Source: Limnochorda sp. L945t (GTDB lineage Bacteria; Bacillota; Limnochordia; Limnochordales; Geochordaceae). From it: a stretch of 64,000 nt of DNA. This document shows, one piece after another, positions 52,023 through 60,247 of this stretch. The stretch is taken from NCBI RefSeq assembly GCF_035593305.1, contig NZ_CP141615.1:744001-808000 (forward strand), written 5' to 3'. A program made the position numbers and the translations under genes. Each line of letters starts with the position of its first letter. Within the stretch, counting starts at the first letter, position 1. Below the pieces are notes generated by a model. That model ran no database searches. It had not been told where the DNA came from and saw only the letters and a program-made list of their open reading frames with translations.

Positions 52023-52469
52023 GTGAGCGAGCAGCCCTGGAGAGACCGGCTCGAGCGATCGCTTCAGAAGGCTGTCCAGCAGATTGCGTCCCGGTACCGG
52101 CCGGCACGCATCATCCTCTTCGGCTCCCTTGCCCGAGGAGACGTCCACGAGGACAGTGACATCGACCTCCTGATCATCAAGCAGACAGACCGGCCGTTTC
52201 TGAAGCGAATCGACGATGTTCTGGCCGTCCTCGATACCGAGGTACCGGTAGAGCCCATTGTGTACACGGAACACGAATTCGAGCGCCTGGCACGCGAGGG
52301 ACGCGATTTCATCGCCACGATCCTCAGGGAAGGCAGGGTCCTCTACGACTGCCGACATGGATCAGAATCGCCGCGAGGCCGAGCGTTGGCTCAGCTACAT
52401 CCCCACCCGCTACCCCGACGCGCTCCCGGACGAAAACCCGCACGAAGCATTCGGGGCCGAGGATGCTGA
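52023..52469 (+). CDS. Minimal nucleotidyltransferase (MNT antitoxin type)
   Basis: 148 aa. ARIILFGSLARGDVHEDSDIDLLII carries the GS-x10-DxD catalytic motif of MNT proteins, which in MNT-HEPN pairs neutralise the HEPN RNase by AMP-transfer or binding. EPIVYTEHEFERLAREGRDFIATILREGRVLYD is the usual C-terminal end; beyond it, about 38 residues (CRHGSESPRGR...) run over the start of the HEPN gene in another frame and look non-native. GTG start with GAGGGGAGAAAG. The HEPN partner at 52357 starts inside this frame. Confidence 0.82.
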   Translation: MSEQPWRDRLERSLQKAVQQIASRYRPARIILFGSLARGDVHEDSDIDLLIIKQTDRPFLKRIDDVLAVLDTEVPVEPIVYTEHEFERLAREGRDFIATILREGRVLYDCRHGSESPRGRALAQLHPHPLPRRAPGRKPARSIRGRGC

Positions 52470-52551
52470 CGACGCCATACGCCGTGCGGACAATGTGCTT
52501 CGGGCCGTGAAGGCGGCGATGGCCTCCCGGGAACCGGGCGCGAATCCATAG
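52357..52551 (+). pseudogene. HEPN-domain protein with the catalytic core deleted
   Basis: 64 codons. It starts MDQNRREAERWL, the standard first helix of HEPN domains, and then jumps directly to SYIPTRYPDALPDENPHEAFGAEDADDAIRRADNVLRAVKAAM, the standard last helices (TRYPDA.p...f..edA..A...a..v). The middle, about 75 residues with the R-x4-6-H RNase motif, is gone in frame. The result cannot act as a HEPN toxin. ATG overlaps the end of the MNT gene. Confidence 0.78.
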
Positions 52552-52622
52552 TGCGAGCAGGGCCCGCAGGTATGGCGGGTGCGAATCGGCAAGGCGGCAG
52601 GCGACCGAGCGGGGGCCGGCTC

Positions 52623-53732
52623 GTGAGTTCGGCGGCCGGCGTGAGAGGCGCGCGGTTGGCGGCCCGAGTGCCGTTCATGGCCGCGGCGGGGCTGGCCCTG
52701 GTGGTGGCGGGCCTGGTGGGGCTCGTTCGCATGGGGTGGGTGCTCCCCGCCCTGTCGCCGGCCCTGGTCGCCCGGCACGGCCCCCTCATGGTGAGCGCGT
52801 TCCTCGGCACCCTCATCAGCCTGGAGCGGGCGGTGGGGCTCGGCAAGAGCTGGGCGTATGTGGCCCCGGCGTTCGGGGCGGCCGGCTCGGTGATGCTCCT
52901 GGCCGGGCTGCCCGACCTGGTGGCGGCCGCCGTCTTCTCGGCGGCCGCCACCACGCTCGTCGCCGCCTTCGGGGCCATCTACCGGATCCGGCCCAACCGG
53001 CCCAACGCCGTCCTGGCCCTCGCCGCCGCCATGTGGCTGGGCGGCAACGTGGCATGGGGCGCCGGCGTTGCCATGCCCCTGGTCGTGGTATGGTGGTCGG
53101 CGTTCCTGGTGCTCACCATCGCCGGCGAACGCCTCGAGCTTGCGCGCATCCGCACGCGCGCTGCGCTCGCCGAACTCGCGTTTTTCGCGGCTTCCGGGGC
53201 GGTCGCCCTGGGCCCTGTCATCTCCCTGGCGACCGCCCCCGCGGGGATTGCCGTCACGGGGGCCGGGCTGGCCGGGCTCGGCGCATGGCTCGTGCGGTAC
53301 GACATCGCGTGGCGCACCGTCCGGCTTCCCGGCTTGAGCCGCTACATCGCCTGGTGCTTGCTGCCCGGGTACTTCTGGCTCATCGCCGGGGGCGTCGCCT
53401 GGGTGCTCGGGCCCGGCGTCTGGGGTGGCGGGGTCTACTACGACGCCATGCTGCACGCGGTCTTCCTGGGGTTCGTGATGTCCATGATCTTCGGGCACGC
53501 GCCCGTCATCGTGCCGGCGCTTCTCGGTGTCCCCGTGCCGTACTCCCGCCGCTTGTACGCTCCGCTCGTGCTGCTGCACGCCTCCCTCGTCAGCCGCATC
53601 GCGGGTGACCTGCTGCTCTGGATGCCGCTCCGCCTCTGGAGCGGGATTGCCAACGTGGTGGCAGTGCTCGGCTTCCTGGCGGTGCTGGCCCTGACGGCAC
53701 GGACGGCGGGGCGCCTCTCTTCCCAGAAGTAG
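52623..53732 (+). CDS. NnrS-like multi-helix membrane protein
   Basis: About 369 aa with 10-12 predicted helices. The region YYDAMLHAVFLGFVMSMIFGHAPVIVPALLGVPVPYSRRLYAPLVLLHASLVSRIAGDLL resembles NnrS-family proteins (heme-copper membrane proteins of the nitric-oxide and denitrification response), with His residues in equivalent places (LHAVFLGF, FGHAP, LHAS). Start uncertain: GTG 52623 has GGGGG seven bases upstream; the frame is open back to 52551, where a GTG overlaps the HEPN remnant's stop. Function beyond the family is unknown. Confidence 0.65.
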   Translation: MSSAAGVRGARLAARVPFMAAAGLALVVAGLVGLVRMGWVLPALSPALVARHGPLMVSAFLGTLISLERAVGLGKSWAYVAPAFGAAGSVMLLAGLPDLVAAAVFSAAATTLVAAFGAIYRIRPNRPNAVLALAAAMWLGGNVAWGAGVAMPLVVVWWSAFLVLTIAGERLELARIRTRAALAELAFFAASGAVALGPVISLATAPAGIAVTGAGLAGLGAWLVRYDIAWRTVRLPGLSRYIAWCLLPGYFWLIAGGVAWVLGPGVWGGGVYYDAMLHAVFLGFVMSMIFGHAPVIVPALLGVPVPYSRRLYAPLVLLHASLVSRIAGDLLLWMPLRLWSGIANVVAVLGFLAVLALTARTAGRLSSQK

Positions 53733-53894
53733 AGGACGAAGCAGAGGACATGACGCCGGCTCAGTCGAACCTGCGTTCCCCGCGGCCTTGACACCCGGCC
53801 GGTGCGCCGGAATGATTGGCAACGAGTGGAAACGACGGATCAGCTACGGCTGGCTGCGGGCGAGTGGCGAGCCTCGAGGAAAAGGTGGTGCGAG

Positions 53895-54812
53895 ATGGCC
53901 GCTATCGTGGTGGAAGGGCTCGTCAAGCGGTATCAGGATCTGGTGGCCGTCGACGGCGCCAGCTTCATGGTCGAGGAGGGGGAGATCTTCGCGCTACTCG
54001 GGCCCAACGGCGCTGGCAAGACCACGACGCTCGAAATCCTGGAGGGCCTGCGCACGGCGGACGCGGGGAGGGTGGAGGTGGCGGGCGTCGACGTGCGTCG
54101 CCACCCGCGGCAGGTGAAGGCGCGTATCGGGGTCCAATTGCAGGACGCCGGGTTCTTCAACTTGCTCACCGTGCAGGAGACGGTGGGCCTGTTTGCCAGC
54201 TTCCATCCCCATCCCCGCCCGGTGGAGAGCGTGCTCGAAGAGCTGAGCCTCCAGGAAAAGCGCCGGGCTCTGGTGCGGGATCTGTCGGGAGGGCAGCGCC
54301 AGCGACTCTCCATCGCGTGCGCCCTGGTGGGCGACCCGCAGATCCTCTTCCTCGATGAACCGACCACGGGCCTCGACCCACAGGCCCGGCGGGCGCTGTG
54401 GGAGGTGATCCGGGAGATCCGCAACCGGGGGCGTACGGTGGTGCTCACCACCCACTACATGGAAGAGGCCGAGGCGCTGTGCGATCGGGTGGCCATCATG
54501 GATCACGGGCGGTTGCTGGCCGCCGGCACTCCCGATGAACTCATCGGCCGGTTCGTGCCGGAAGACCGCATTCACATCGCCCTCGAGCCGCGGGCGGGCA
54601 GCGCCGCCGTCGAGTCGCTGCCGGGCGTCAGCCGCGTGGAGAAGGGCGAGAACGGGACGGTGGTTCTGGTCACCCGGCAGGCCTCGCTCGTGCTGCAACA
54701 CCTGGTCTCGATTGCATCGGACGGCCAGCTGGACCTGGGCAGCCTCCGGGTCGACCGGGGCACTCTGGAGGACGTTTTCCTGCAGCTCACCGGGCGCAGG
54801 TTGCGGGATTGA
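53895..54812 (+). CDS. ABC-2 type transporter ATP-binding protein (CcmA family)
   Basis: 305 aa. IFALLGPNGAGKTTTLEILEGLRTADAGRVEVAGVDV (Walker A), GVQLQDAGFFNLLTVQETV (Q-loop), LSGGQRQRLSIACAL (signature), QILFLDEPTTGLDPQARRALWEVI (Walker B and D-loop), VVLTTHYMEEAEALCDRVAIMDHG (switch His). The C-terminal ~60 residues are the usual dimer extension. Drug, lipid or polysaccharide export is typical for the family. ATG 53895 with GAGGAAAAGGTGG upstream; the permease gene starts 14 bp after its stop. Confidence 0.93.
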   Translation: MAAIVVEGLVKRYQDLVAVDGASFMVEEGEIFALLGPNGAGKTTTLEILEGLRTADAGRVEVAGVDVRRHPRQVKARIGVQLQDAGFFNLLTVQETVGLFASFHPHPRPVESVLEELSLQEKRRALVRDLSGGQRQRLSIACALVGDPQILFLDEPTTGLDPQARRALWEVIREIRNRGRTVVLTTHYMEEAEALCDRVAIMDHGRLLAAGTPDELIGRFVPEDRIHIALEPRAGSAAVESLPGVSRVEKGENGTVVLVTRQASLVLQHLVSIASDGQLDLGSLRVDRGTLEDVFLQLTGRRLRD

Positions 54813-54826
54813 AGGGCGGGCGTACC

Positions 54827-55936
54827 ATGCGAGGCTTTCTTGCGGTCGCAGCCATGAGCTTCCGGGTGTGGTGGCGGGACCGGTCGTCCGCTTTCTGGGG
54901 CGTGATCCTGCCTCTCATGTTGATGGGACTCCTCGGTAGCGCGTTCGGGCGGCCCGAGTCGATGACCTTCACGGTGGCGTTCGTCGGGCCGGCGGCCCCG
55001 GGGGCGGGCAATGTTCCAGGTTCGCTGGAACCGGTCATCCGGCAGGCGCTGGGCGCCGTTCCGGTCCTCAAAGTCGTGGATGAACCCCGGGCGCAGGCCC
55101 TGGCTGCCCTGCGCAAGGGCAACCGGACCCTGGTGGTGGAGGTAGCCCCGGCGACGCCGGATGGGACGGCGGGCGCTGGGCGGCTTCTCAGGGTCGACCT
55201 CTACTTCGACGAGGCGCACGAGCAGACGGGGCAGGCCGCCATGGCGGTGGTACAGGAGGTGCTGCGGCGGATCGAGCAGGCCATGACCGGTGCTCCCCGG
55301 CTCTTTTCCGTGTCGACGCACTCGGTGTCGGGGCGGCAGTTTCGCATGTTCGACTTCCTGCTGCCGGGTGTCATGGCCATGAGCATCATGCAGACGGGGC
55401 TCATGGGCGTGAGCTGGTCCATCGCCGACTACCGGGAGCGAAGAGTCCTCAAACGGGTACTGGCCACCCCCTTTCACCCCATGGGATTCCTGGGAGGGTT
55501 GTTGACCCGGTTCACGCTGGTGACGCTGCTGCAGTCTGCGCTCATCTTCGCCGTCGGCGTGTACGGGTTCGGGGCGAAGGTCGTCGGGAGCGTATGGCTG
55601 CTCTTCTTGCTGGCCGCCCTGGGGTCCATGGCGTTCTTGTCCGTGGGTCTGGCCATCTCCACGCTGGCCCCCACCGCGGAGTCGGCCAACATCCTCGGAA
55701 GCCTGCTCAACTTCCCCATGATGTTCCTCTCGGGCACCTTCTGGCCGAAGGACATCATGCCGGCGTTCATGCAGCCCATCGTGGGAGTACTGCCGCTCAC
55801 GCCGCTGATCGACAGCATGCGGGCGGTCGCCACGGAGGGGGCGAGCCTGGCCCCGTATGCAGGAGGGCTTGCCTACCTGGCGGCGTGGGGAGCGGTAGCT
55901 CTCGCCATGGCCGCCTGGCGGTTCCGGTGGGAGTGA
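54827..55936 (+). CDS. ABC-2 type transporter permease
   Basis: 369 aa. One N-terminal helix (FWGVILPLMLMGLLGSAF), a large extracytoplasmic domain (about 50-170), then five helices typical of ABC2_membrane_3: MFDFLLPGVMAMSIMQTGLMGVSWSIADYRERRVLKRVLATPF, LLTRFTLVTLLQSALIFAVGV, MAFLSVGLAISTLAPTAESANILGSLLNFPMMFLSGTFWP, and PLIDSMRAVATEG. Partner of the ATPase encoded just upstream. ATG with GAAGGGCGGG ahead of it. Confidence 0.9.
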   Translation: MRGFLAVAAMSFRVWWRDRSSAFWGVILPLMLMGLLGSAFGRPESMTFTVAFVGPAAPGAGNVPGSLEPVIRQALGAVPVLKVVDEPRAQALAALRKGNRTLVVEVAPATPDGTAGAGRLLRVDLYFDEAHEQTGQAAMAVVQEVLRRIEQAMTGAPRLFSVSTHSVSGRQFRMFDFLLPGVMAMSIMQTGLMGVSWSIADYRERRVLKRVLATPFHPMGFLGGLLTRFTLVTLLQSALIFAVGVYGFGAKVVGSVWLLFLLAALGSMAFLSVGLAISTLAPTAESANILGSLLNFPMMFLSGTFWPKDIMPAFMQPIVGVLPLTPLIDSMRAVATEGASLAPYAGGLAYLAAWGAVALAMAAWRFRWE

Positions 55937-56540
55937 CAGGCCCGTCGAGCCGCTGGCTGAGCCGTCGCAGCCCGGGCGCCAGGCTCACGTCGCCCACGAC
56001 CTGATACGACGCGGCCGCCGCCGCCAGGTACCCGTCGGCCGTCTGCACCACCGCCGCCGCCACCCAGCGGCCGGCCGGCACCTCGAGCTCCGCCCAGGCG
56101 CTCCCTTCCTGCTGCGTGGGGCCGGCCACCTCCATCTCCGTCGCCGACCCTGGGCCGCCCCACGGCCCCCAGTACAGGCGCACGGACCGCACGGGGCGGT
56201 CGCTCCGAAAGCCCAGGATGACCCAAACCGAGCCGGCCGGCACCGGCTTGTCCTGGGCCGGCTGCAAGAAGCGGATCTGGACACTTCCCGGCGGCGCCAG
56301 CCGTACCTTCCCCTTGGGGTCGGTGGGTTCGATGGCCGCACTGACGCGCCCGTCGGTGCCGCGGACGACCAAGCGGGTGGAGGGCACGAAGTCGAGCAGC
56401 GCTACCAGGGCGACGTCGCCCGGCGGCGGGCTGGCGGCGAAAGAGGGCGTAGCGGCCACCGGGCTCAGGACCAACAGGATGCCGGCGCAGCACCCCAGCA
56501 CCGGTACTCCTCCCGGGTTGCGCCCCAACTTGCCAGGCAT
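55797..56540 (-). CDS. Secreted protein of unknown function
   Basis: 247 aa. ATG 56540 with GGAGG seven bases upstream; signal peptide about 1-35 (VPVLGCCAGILLVLSPVAATPSFA). The mature part (about 36-185) is beta-rich: VALVALLDFVPSTRLVVRGTDGRVSA, SVQIRFLQPAQDKPVPAGSVWVILGF and SAWAELEVPAGRWVAAAVVQTADGYLAAAAASYQVVGD, suggesting two immunoglobulin-like layers. No family recognised. The last ~45 residues run antisense to the end of the ABC-2 permease and are Pro-rich, so the natural stop may have been lost. A perfect AGACGT-CGAA-ACGTCT palindrome lies at 56565-56580 in its leader. Confidence 0.55.
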   Translation of the reverse strand: MPGKLGRNPGGVPVLGCCAGILLVLSPVAATPSFAASPPPGDVALVALLDFVPSTRLVVRGTDGRVSAAIEPTDPKGKVRLAPPGSVQIRFLQPAQDKPVPAGSVWVILGFRSDRPVRSVRLYWGPWGGPGSATEMEVAGPTQQEGSAWAELEVPAGRWVAAAVVQTADGYLAAAAASYQVVGDVSLAPGLRRLSQRLDGPVTPTGTARRPWRELPLPTPPGRQALLHTGPGSPPPWRPPACCRSAA

Positions 56541-56924
56541 GGTCCAACCTCCGTCACGCAGCTCAGACGTCGAAACGTCTCGGACGGGCAGGGACCTTCG
56601 GCGCCTTCGTCGCCGACCCTTCAGCGAGAGCAGAGCCTTGCAGGACGGGCTTCGGGCGACCATGGTCCTCGGCGACCTGGTCGAGCCGGGACGCCTTGCG
56701 GGGCGGTCGTGGACGGGTCACGCAGGAGACTTCGCATTGCCGTCGTAGTGCAAACCGGGCCGGACGAACGTTCCAAGGGAAGTGCCGGGGGGATGCGCCC
56801 GTGCCCAATGACCGGAGCGCCGAGCAGCAGCGCCGGGCGTCCGAGCACCGGCAGGCCGTGGAGACAGTGAAGCGAGCTACCGGCGCCTTCGGATACCCTT
56901 GGTTTGAAGAAGGGGGGCTCCGGC
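56541..56924. other. Intergenic region with a short palindrome
   Basis: 384 bp between divergent genes. The only clear structure is AGACGT-CGAA-ACGTCT at 56565-56580, 25 bp before the minus-strand start codon, a candidate operator or leader hairpin. No gene or RNA is supported. Confidence 0.5.
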
Positions 56925-58076
56925 GTGGCCCAGATTCGGCTCCTGGTGGGCACCAGCAAGGGAGGTTTTCTCTTCACTTCGGACGCGTCCCGGCGGCGAT
57001 GGGACGTAGCCGGGCCGCTGTTCGAGGGGTGGGAGGTGTACCATCTCTACGCCTTGCCAGGCGACCCCGACCGCCTGTGGGCGTCGTTGTGGACGCCCTG
57101 GTACGGCAACGTGATCCAGACGAGCGGGGACGGGGGCCGGACGTGGCAGGTGGCGGGAGGCGAGTTCCGGCTGGAGCCCCCCATTGCCGCGTACAAGAGC
57201 CTGGGCGGCGCCACGCAGCCGTGGCAGTTCCGCCGGGTCTGGCGGTTTGCCTCGCCACCTTCCGCAAGCGGGGACGGGAACGCTCCCACGGGAGGCCCGG
57301 GGGTGCTCTTCGCAGGCGCTGAAGATGCGGCGCTGTTTCGTTCCGAGGATGGCGGCCGGACGTGGCGTGAGCTCGCGGCCCTGCGCCACCACCCGACCCA
57401 CGAGGCCTGGGAGCCAGGCGCCGGCGGCCTTTGCCTGCATACGCTCGGCTTCGACCCTACCCGTCCTGGCCGGATGTTGGTCGCCATCTCGGCGGCCGGG
57501 GTCTTCCGGTCGGACGATGGAGGTGCGACCTGGAGACCGGCCAACCGGGGCCTTTACGCCTCGCATACCGCCGATTCGCAACCCGAGGCGGGCTACTGCG
57601 TGCACTCACTGGTGCTGCACCCGGCCCGCCCGGAGGTCGTCTACATCCAGGCTCACTCCGGCGTCTACCGGAGCGACGACGCCGGGGAGAGCTGGCGTAA
57701 CGTCTCCGAGGGTCTGCCGTCTCCCTTCGGATTTCCGATTGCCGTGCACGCTCATGACCCGGACACCGTCTACGTGGTACCCATGAAAGACGACGAGCGG
57801 CATTTCCCGGTCGACGGAGCGCTTCGAGTGTGGCGCAGCCGGGATGGCGGCGGCACGTGGGAGCCGCTCTCGGACGGGCTGCCCGGCCGGCATTTCTACG
57901 GCAACGTGCTGCGTGGCGCGATGGCAGTGGACACGCTGTATCCTTGCGGCCTCTACTTCGGCACGACGACCGGGGAGGTCTACGCCAGCGCCGACGAAGG
58001 CGACTCGTGGGAGGCCGTCGCGCTGCACCTGCCTCGCATCCTTTCGGTCGAGGCGCACACCGTGGGGGCGCAATGA
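56925..58076 (+). CDS. BNR/sialidase-like beta-propeller protein
   Basis: 383 aa, no signal peptide. At least five Asp-box-type repeats with the SxDxGxTW pattern: TSGDGGRTWQVAGGEF, RSEDGGRTWRELAAL, RSDDGGATWRPANRG, RSDDAGESWRNVSEGLP, RSRDGGGTWEPLSDGLPG, and ASADEGDSWEAVALHLP. This makes a six- to eight-bladed propeller of the exo-alpha-sialidase-like or VPS10-like group; sialidase catalytic residues cannot be confirmed. GTG 56925 has AAGGGGGG upstream. It is translationally coupled to the MoaD-like gene (1 bp between stop and next start), a pairing I recall from other genomes without a known role. Confidence 0.8.
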   Translation: MAQIRLLVGTSKGGFLFTSDASRRRWDVAGPLFEGWEVYHLYALPGDPDRLWASLWTPWYGNVIQTSGDGGRTWQVAGGEFRLEPPIAAYKSLGGATQPWQFRRVWRFASPPSASGDGNAPTGGPGVLFAGAEDAALFRSEDGGRTWRELAALRHHPTHEAWEPGAGGLCLHTLGFDPTRPGRMLVAISAAGVFRSDDGGATWRPANRGLYASHTADSQPEAGYCVHSLVLHPARPEVVYIQAHSGVYRSDDAGESWRNVSEGLPSPFGFPIAVHAHDPDTVYVVPMKDDERHFPVDGALRVWRSRDGGGTWEPLSDGLPGRHFYGNVLRGAMAVDTLYPCGLYFGTTTGEVYASADEGDSWEAVALHLPRILSVEAHTVGAQ

Positions 58077-58077
58077 G

Positions 58078-58422
58078 GTGGACCCACTGCCCGGCAAGAT
58101 CCGGGTCATCCTCCCGGGACACCTGTGCCGCCTGGCCGGGCTTCAGGGGCGCGTGGTCGAGGTCCCCGTCTCGGAGCTCACCCCCGGCGTCCCGGAGCCT
58201 ACCCTCGGGACCGTGCTCGAAGAGCTCGAGCGGGCCCACCCGGCGCTGCGCGGCACCCTCATGGAGATTCGCGCCGGAGCCCCGGCCCGGCTGCGGCCCT
58301 ACCTGCGGGCCTTCGCCGCCTCGATAGACCTCACACCGGCAGGTCTCGACGCCACCCTTCCCCCTGAGGTTGGCTTGGGAGAGGAGCCCCTGCGGGTCGT
58401 TGGGGCCATCGCCGGGGGGTAG
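58078..58422 (+). CDS. MoaD/ThiS-like ubiquitin-fold protein
   Basis: 114 aa with a beta-grasp pattern: KIRVILPGHLCRLAGLQGRVVEVPV, TLGTVLEELERAHPALRGTL, and a C-terminal LRVVGAIAGG ending in Gly-Gly, as needed for adenylation, thiocarboxylation or conjugation. Compared with MoaD (about 80 aa) it has an extra helical section (ARLRPYLRAFAASIDLTPAG). GTG start 1 bp after the propeller gene's stop. No MoeB/ThiF-like activating enzyme is seen in the window; it could be encoded elsewhere. Confidence 0.8.
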   Translation: MDPLPGKIRVILPGHLCRLAGLQGRVVEVPVSELTPGVPEPTLGTVLEELERAHPALRGTLMEIRAGAPARLRPYLRAFAASIDLTPAGLDATLPPEVGLGEEPLRVVGAIAGG

Positions 58423-58540
58423 GCGGGACAACGGCGCGGAGAGGCCGGGAAGGGATCGGGAGCGGCCAACCGAACCCGACGGCATAACGTCGTTCGGGTC
58501 CTTCGAGGATCCGGAGGACCGGCGGATGGCACTCGGCCCG

Positions 58541-58831
58541 TCAGCAGCCCTGGCGGCTCACCACGGTTTCGCAGCGGGAGGCGGGCCACACCTCGACACT
58601 GCCGGCCTGGGCGAACGGCTGCATGAACGCCTCGACCTTCTCCCGCCCGTCCGCCTCGACGATGAGGTAAAGGGTATGCTGCCCGTCGACCACCCCTTCT
58701 CCATGGAGCGTGATGCCGTGCTGCCGGGCATTCGCTTCGCTCAGGTGGCGCAGGAGCATCATCCCCATCCGCGGATCCCTGGCGGGGCAACTCTCGGGCG
58801 GGTGCTGGTGACGCACGACGAAGAGGGCCAT
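58541..58831 (-). CDS. Small cytoplasmic protein, unrecognised
   Basis: 96 aa. MALFVVRHQHPPESCPARDPRMGMMLLRHLSEANARQHGITLHGEGVVDGQHTLYLIVEADGREKVEAFMQPFAQAGSVEVWPASRCETVV suggests an alpha/beta ferredoxin-like (ACT/dimeric barrel) fold with conserved HxHPPESCPA and two further Cys (SRCETVV, SRQGC). ATG with GGAGGTGG seven bases upstream, so well supported as coding. Divergent from the MBL-fold gene. I recall close relatives in other phyla but not a function. Confidence 0.7.
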   Translation of the reverse strand: MALFVVRHQHPPESCPARDPRMGMMLLRHLSEANARQHGITLHGEGVVDGQHTLYLIVEADGREKVEAFMQPFAQAGSVEVWPASRCETVVSRQGC

Positions 58832-58855
58832 GGAACCCACCTCCGTGAACATGGT

Positions 58856-58902
58856 GCCGACAGTATGCCGACAGTATAATCGGTCCCAACGCGGCGCGGC
58901 AA
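58856..58902. promoter_or_regulatory. Divergent promoter region with an 11-bp tandem repeat
   Basis: GCCGACAGTAT is repeated back to back (58856-58866, 58867-58877) and runs into a perfect TATAAT (58875-58880) on the plus strand, with no good -35 on that strand. On the minus strand TTGCCG (58902-58897), an 18-bp spacer and TATACT (58878-58873) form a promoter for the small protein gene. The repeated 11-mer overlaps both -10 boxes and could be a regulator site. Confidence 0.55.
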
Positions 58903-58961
58903 AGGCACGACGCTCCGGCCCGTGCGGACGGAAGACAGGGCAGGTGGAAGGTGAGGCGGGC

Positions 58962-59876
58962 ATGAAGGTAGAGATCTTGGGGAGCGGCGGGGCTTTCCGG
59001 ACGCCCAGGCCCGGGTGCAGCTGCTCCGTGTGCACCCAGGCGAGAGAGCGCGGGGTCCCTTACGCCCGCAGCGGCCCGGGGATCTTCGTCCACGGGCCCG
59101 GCGTGCTCATCGACACGTCGGAAGACATCTACATGCAGCTCGACCGAGCCCGGCTGCCGGCCATACGCGCCGGGCTCTACTCCCACTGGCACCCCGACCA
59201 CACGATGGGCCGGCGGGTGTGGGAAACCCTCAACGCGGACCAGCGACGTTTACCGACGCGGCACCGGCGCACAGACGTGTACGTGCCCCAGGGGGTGCTC
59301 GAGGACTTCCGCCGCTTCGGGCTGATGGGGCACTTCGAATTCCTGGCGGAGCGATGGATCAACCTGCACGCCATGGATCCCTGGCGCCCCTACGACGTGA
59401 ACGGCTACGCCATCGTGGCCGTGCCGCTTGCCATGGAGCGTACCTACGCCTTCCTGATCGAAGGCCCGCTCGAGGTCGCCGTGCCTGGCCCGGCGAGGCA
59501 GACCGGACGGCTTTTCGTGGCCATGGACGAGCTCCACGGGTGGAGGCCCCCCGAGGCCGTCCGGGGAGTCGACCTGGCGGTGCTGCCGGCGGGCATCTTC
59601 GACGTCGACCCGTTCACGGGAGAGCGCAACATGGCGCCCGAGCACCCGCTCCTGAAGGAGGAAGCCACGTTCGACGAGGTGCTCGCTTGCGCCCGGGCGC
59701 TCGGGGCGGGAAAGGTCGTCCTCAGCCACATCGAGGAGCCCGACGGCTTGAGCTATGACGCCCTGCGGCGGCTGGAGGAGAGGGAGGACGTACGGGCGCT
59801 GTCGATCACGTTCGCCTACGATACCCGGGTGATCGAGGTTGCCCGGGGGAGCGCCCCAGCGCTGTCCGGGCAGTGA
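58962..59876 (+). CDS. MBL-fold hydrolase (PhnP-like)
   Basis: 304 aa. MKVEILGSGGAFRTPRPGCSCSVCTQARERGVPYAR is the PhnP-type start, with Cys residues that often bind an extra zinc; SHWHPDHTMGRR is the metallo-beta-lactamase zinc motif; LPAGIFDVDPFTGERNMAPEHPLLKEEATFDEVLACARALGAGKVVLSHIEE completes the fold with the last metal ligand near the end. PhnP hydrolyses cyclic phosphate; here the substrate is unknown. ATG with AGGTGAGG upstream. Confidence 0.85.
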   Translation: MKVEILGSGGAFRTPRPGCSCSVCTQARERGVPYARSGPGIFVHGPGVLIDTSEDIYMQLDRARLPAIRAGLYSHWHPDHTMGRRVWETLNADQRRLPTRHRRTDVYVPQGVLEDFRRFGLMGHFEFLAERWINLHAMDPWRPYDVNGYAIVAVPLAMERTYAFLIEGPLEVAVPGPARQTGRLFVAMDELHGWRPPEAVRGVDLAVLPAGIFDVDPFTGERNMAPEHPLLKEEATFDEVLACARALGAGKVVLSHIEEPDGLSYDALRRLEEREDVRALSITFAYDTRVIEVARGSAPALSGQ

Positions 59877-59945
59877 CGGCGTCACGGGCCCTGGCACCAC
59901 CCGTTCCGGCAGCGGCAAGCCTGCAGCGGCCTGCGCGAGCGCCGG

Positions 59946-60194
59946 CTAGCGCGCCAGTTTGCGCTGCACGAACCCTCTGGCCTGCTCCTCAGTGGGGACG
60001 TGGCCGGCCGAGACGAGCTCGCCGTCGATGACCACTGCCGGTGTGAACATCACCCGGCGCCGCCGGATCTCCAGCGGGTCGGTCACGTGCAGTACCTCGG
60101 CCTGAATGCCGAGTCCGGCGAGCGCCTGCCGCACCACCTGTTCGGTTGCTTTGCACTTGGGGCACCCGGTGCCCAGGATCTCCACGCGCATCAT
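59946..60194 (-). CDS. Small thioredoxin-like redox protein (CPKC)
   Basis: 82 aa: MRVEILGTGCPKCKATEQVVRQALAGLGIQAEVLHVTDPLEIRRRRVMFTPAVVIDGELVSAG. CPKC is the redox motif; the conserved cis-Pro is in FTPAVVIDG. Fits the small glutaredoxin-like family that sits beside DUF318 permeases and ArsR regulators. Probably reduces a cysteine in the permease or a metalloid compound. Last gene of the minus-strand operon, 53 bp after the permease. Confidence 0.88.
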   Translation of the reverse strand: MMRVEILGTGCPKCKATEQVVRQALAGLGIQAEVLHVTDPLEIRRRRVMFTPAVVIDGELVSAGHVPTEEQARGFVQRKLAR

Positions 60195-60247
60195 CCCATG
60201 CTCCCTTCGACGTCAAGGCCGGGTCTGCCCGGCCGCGCCTTTGCGCG

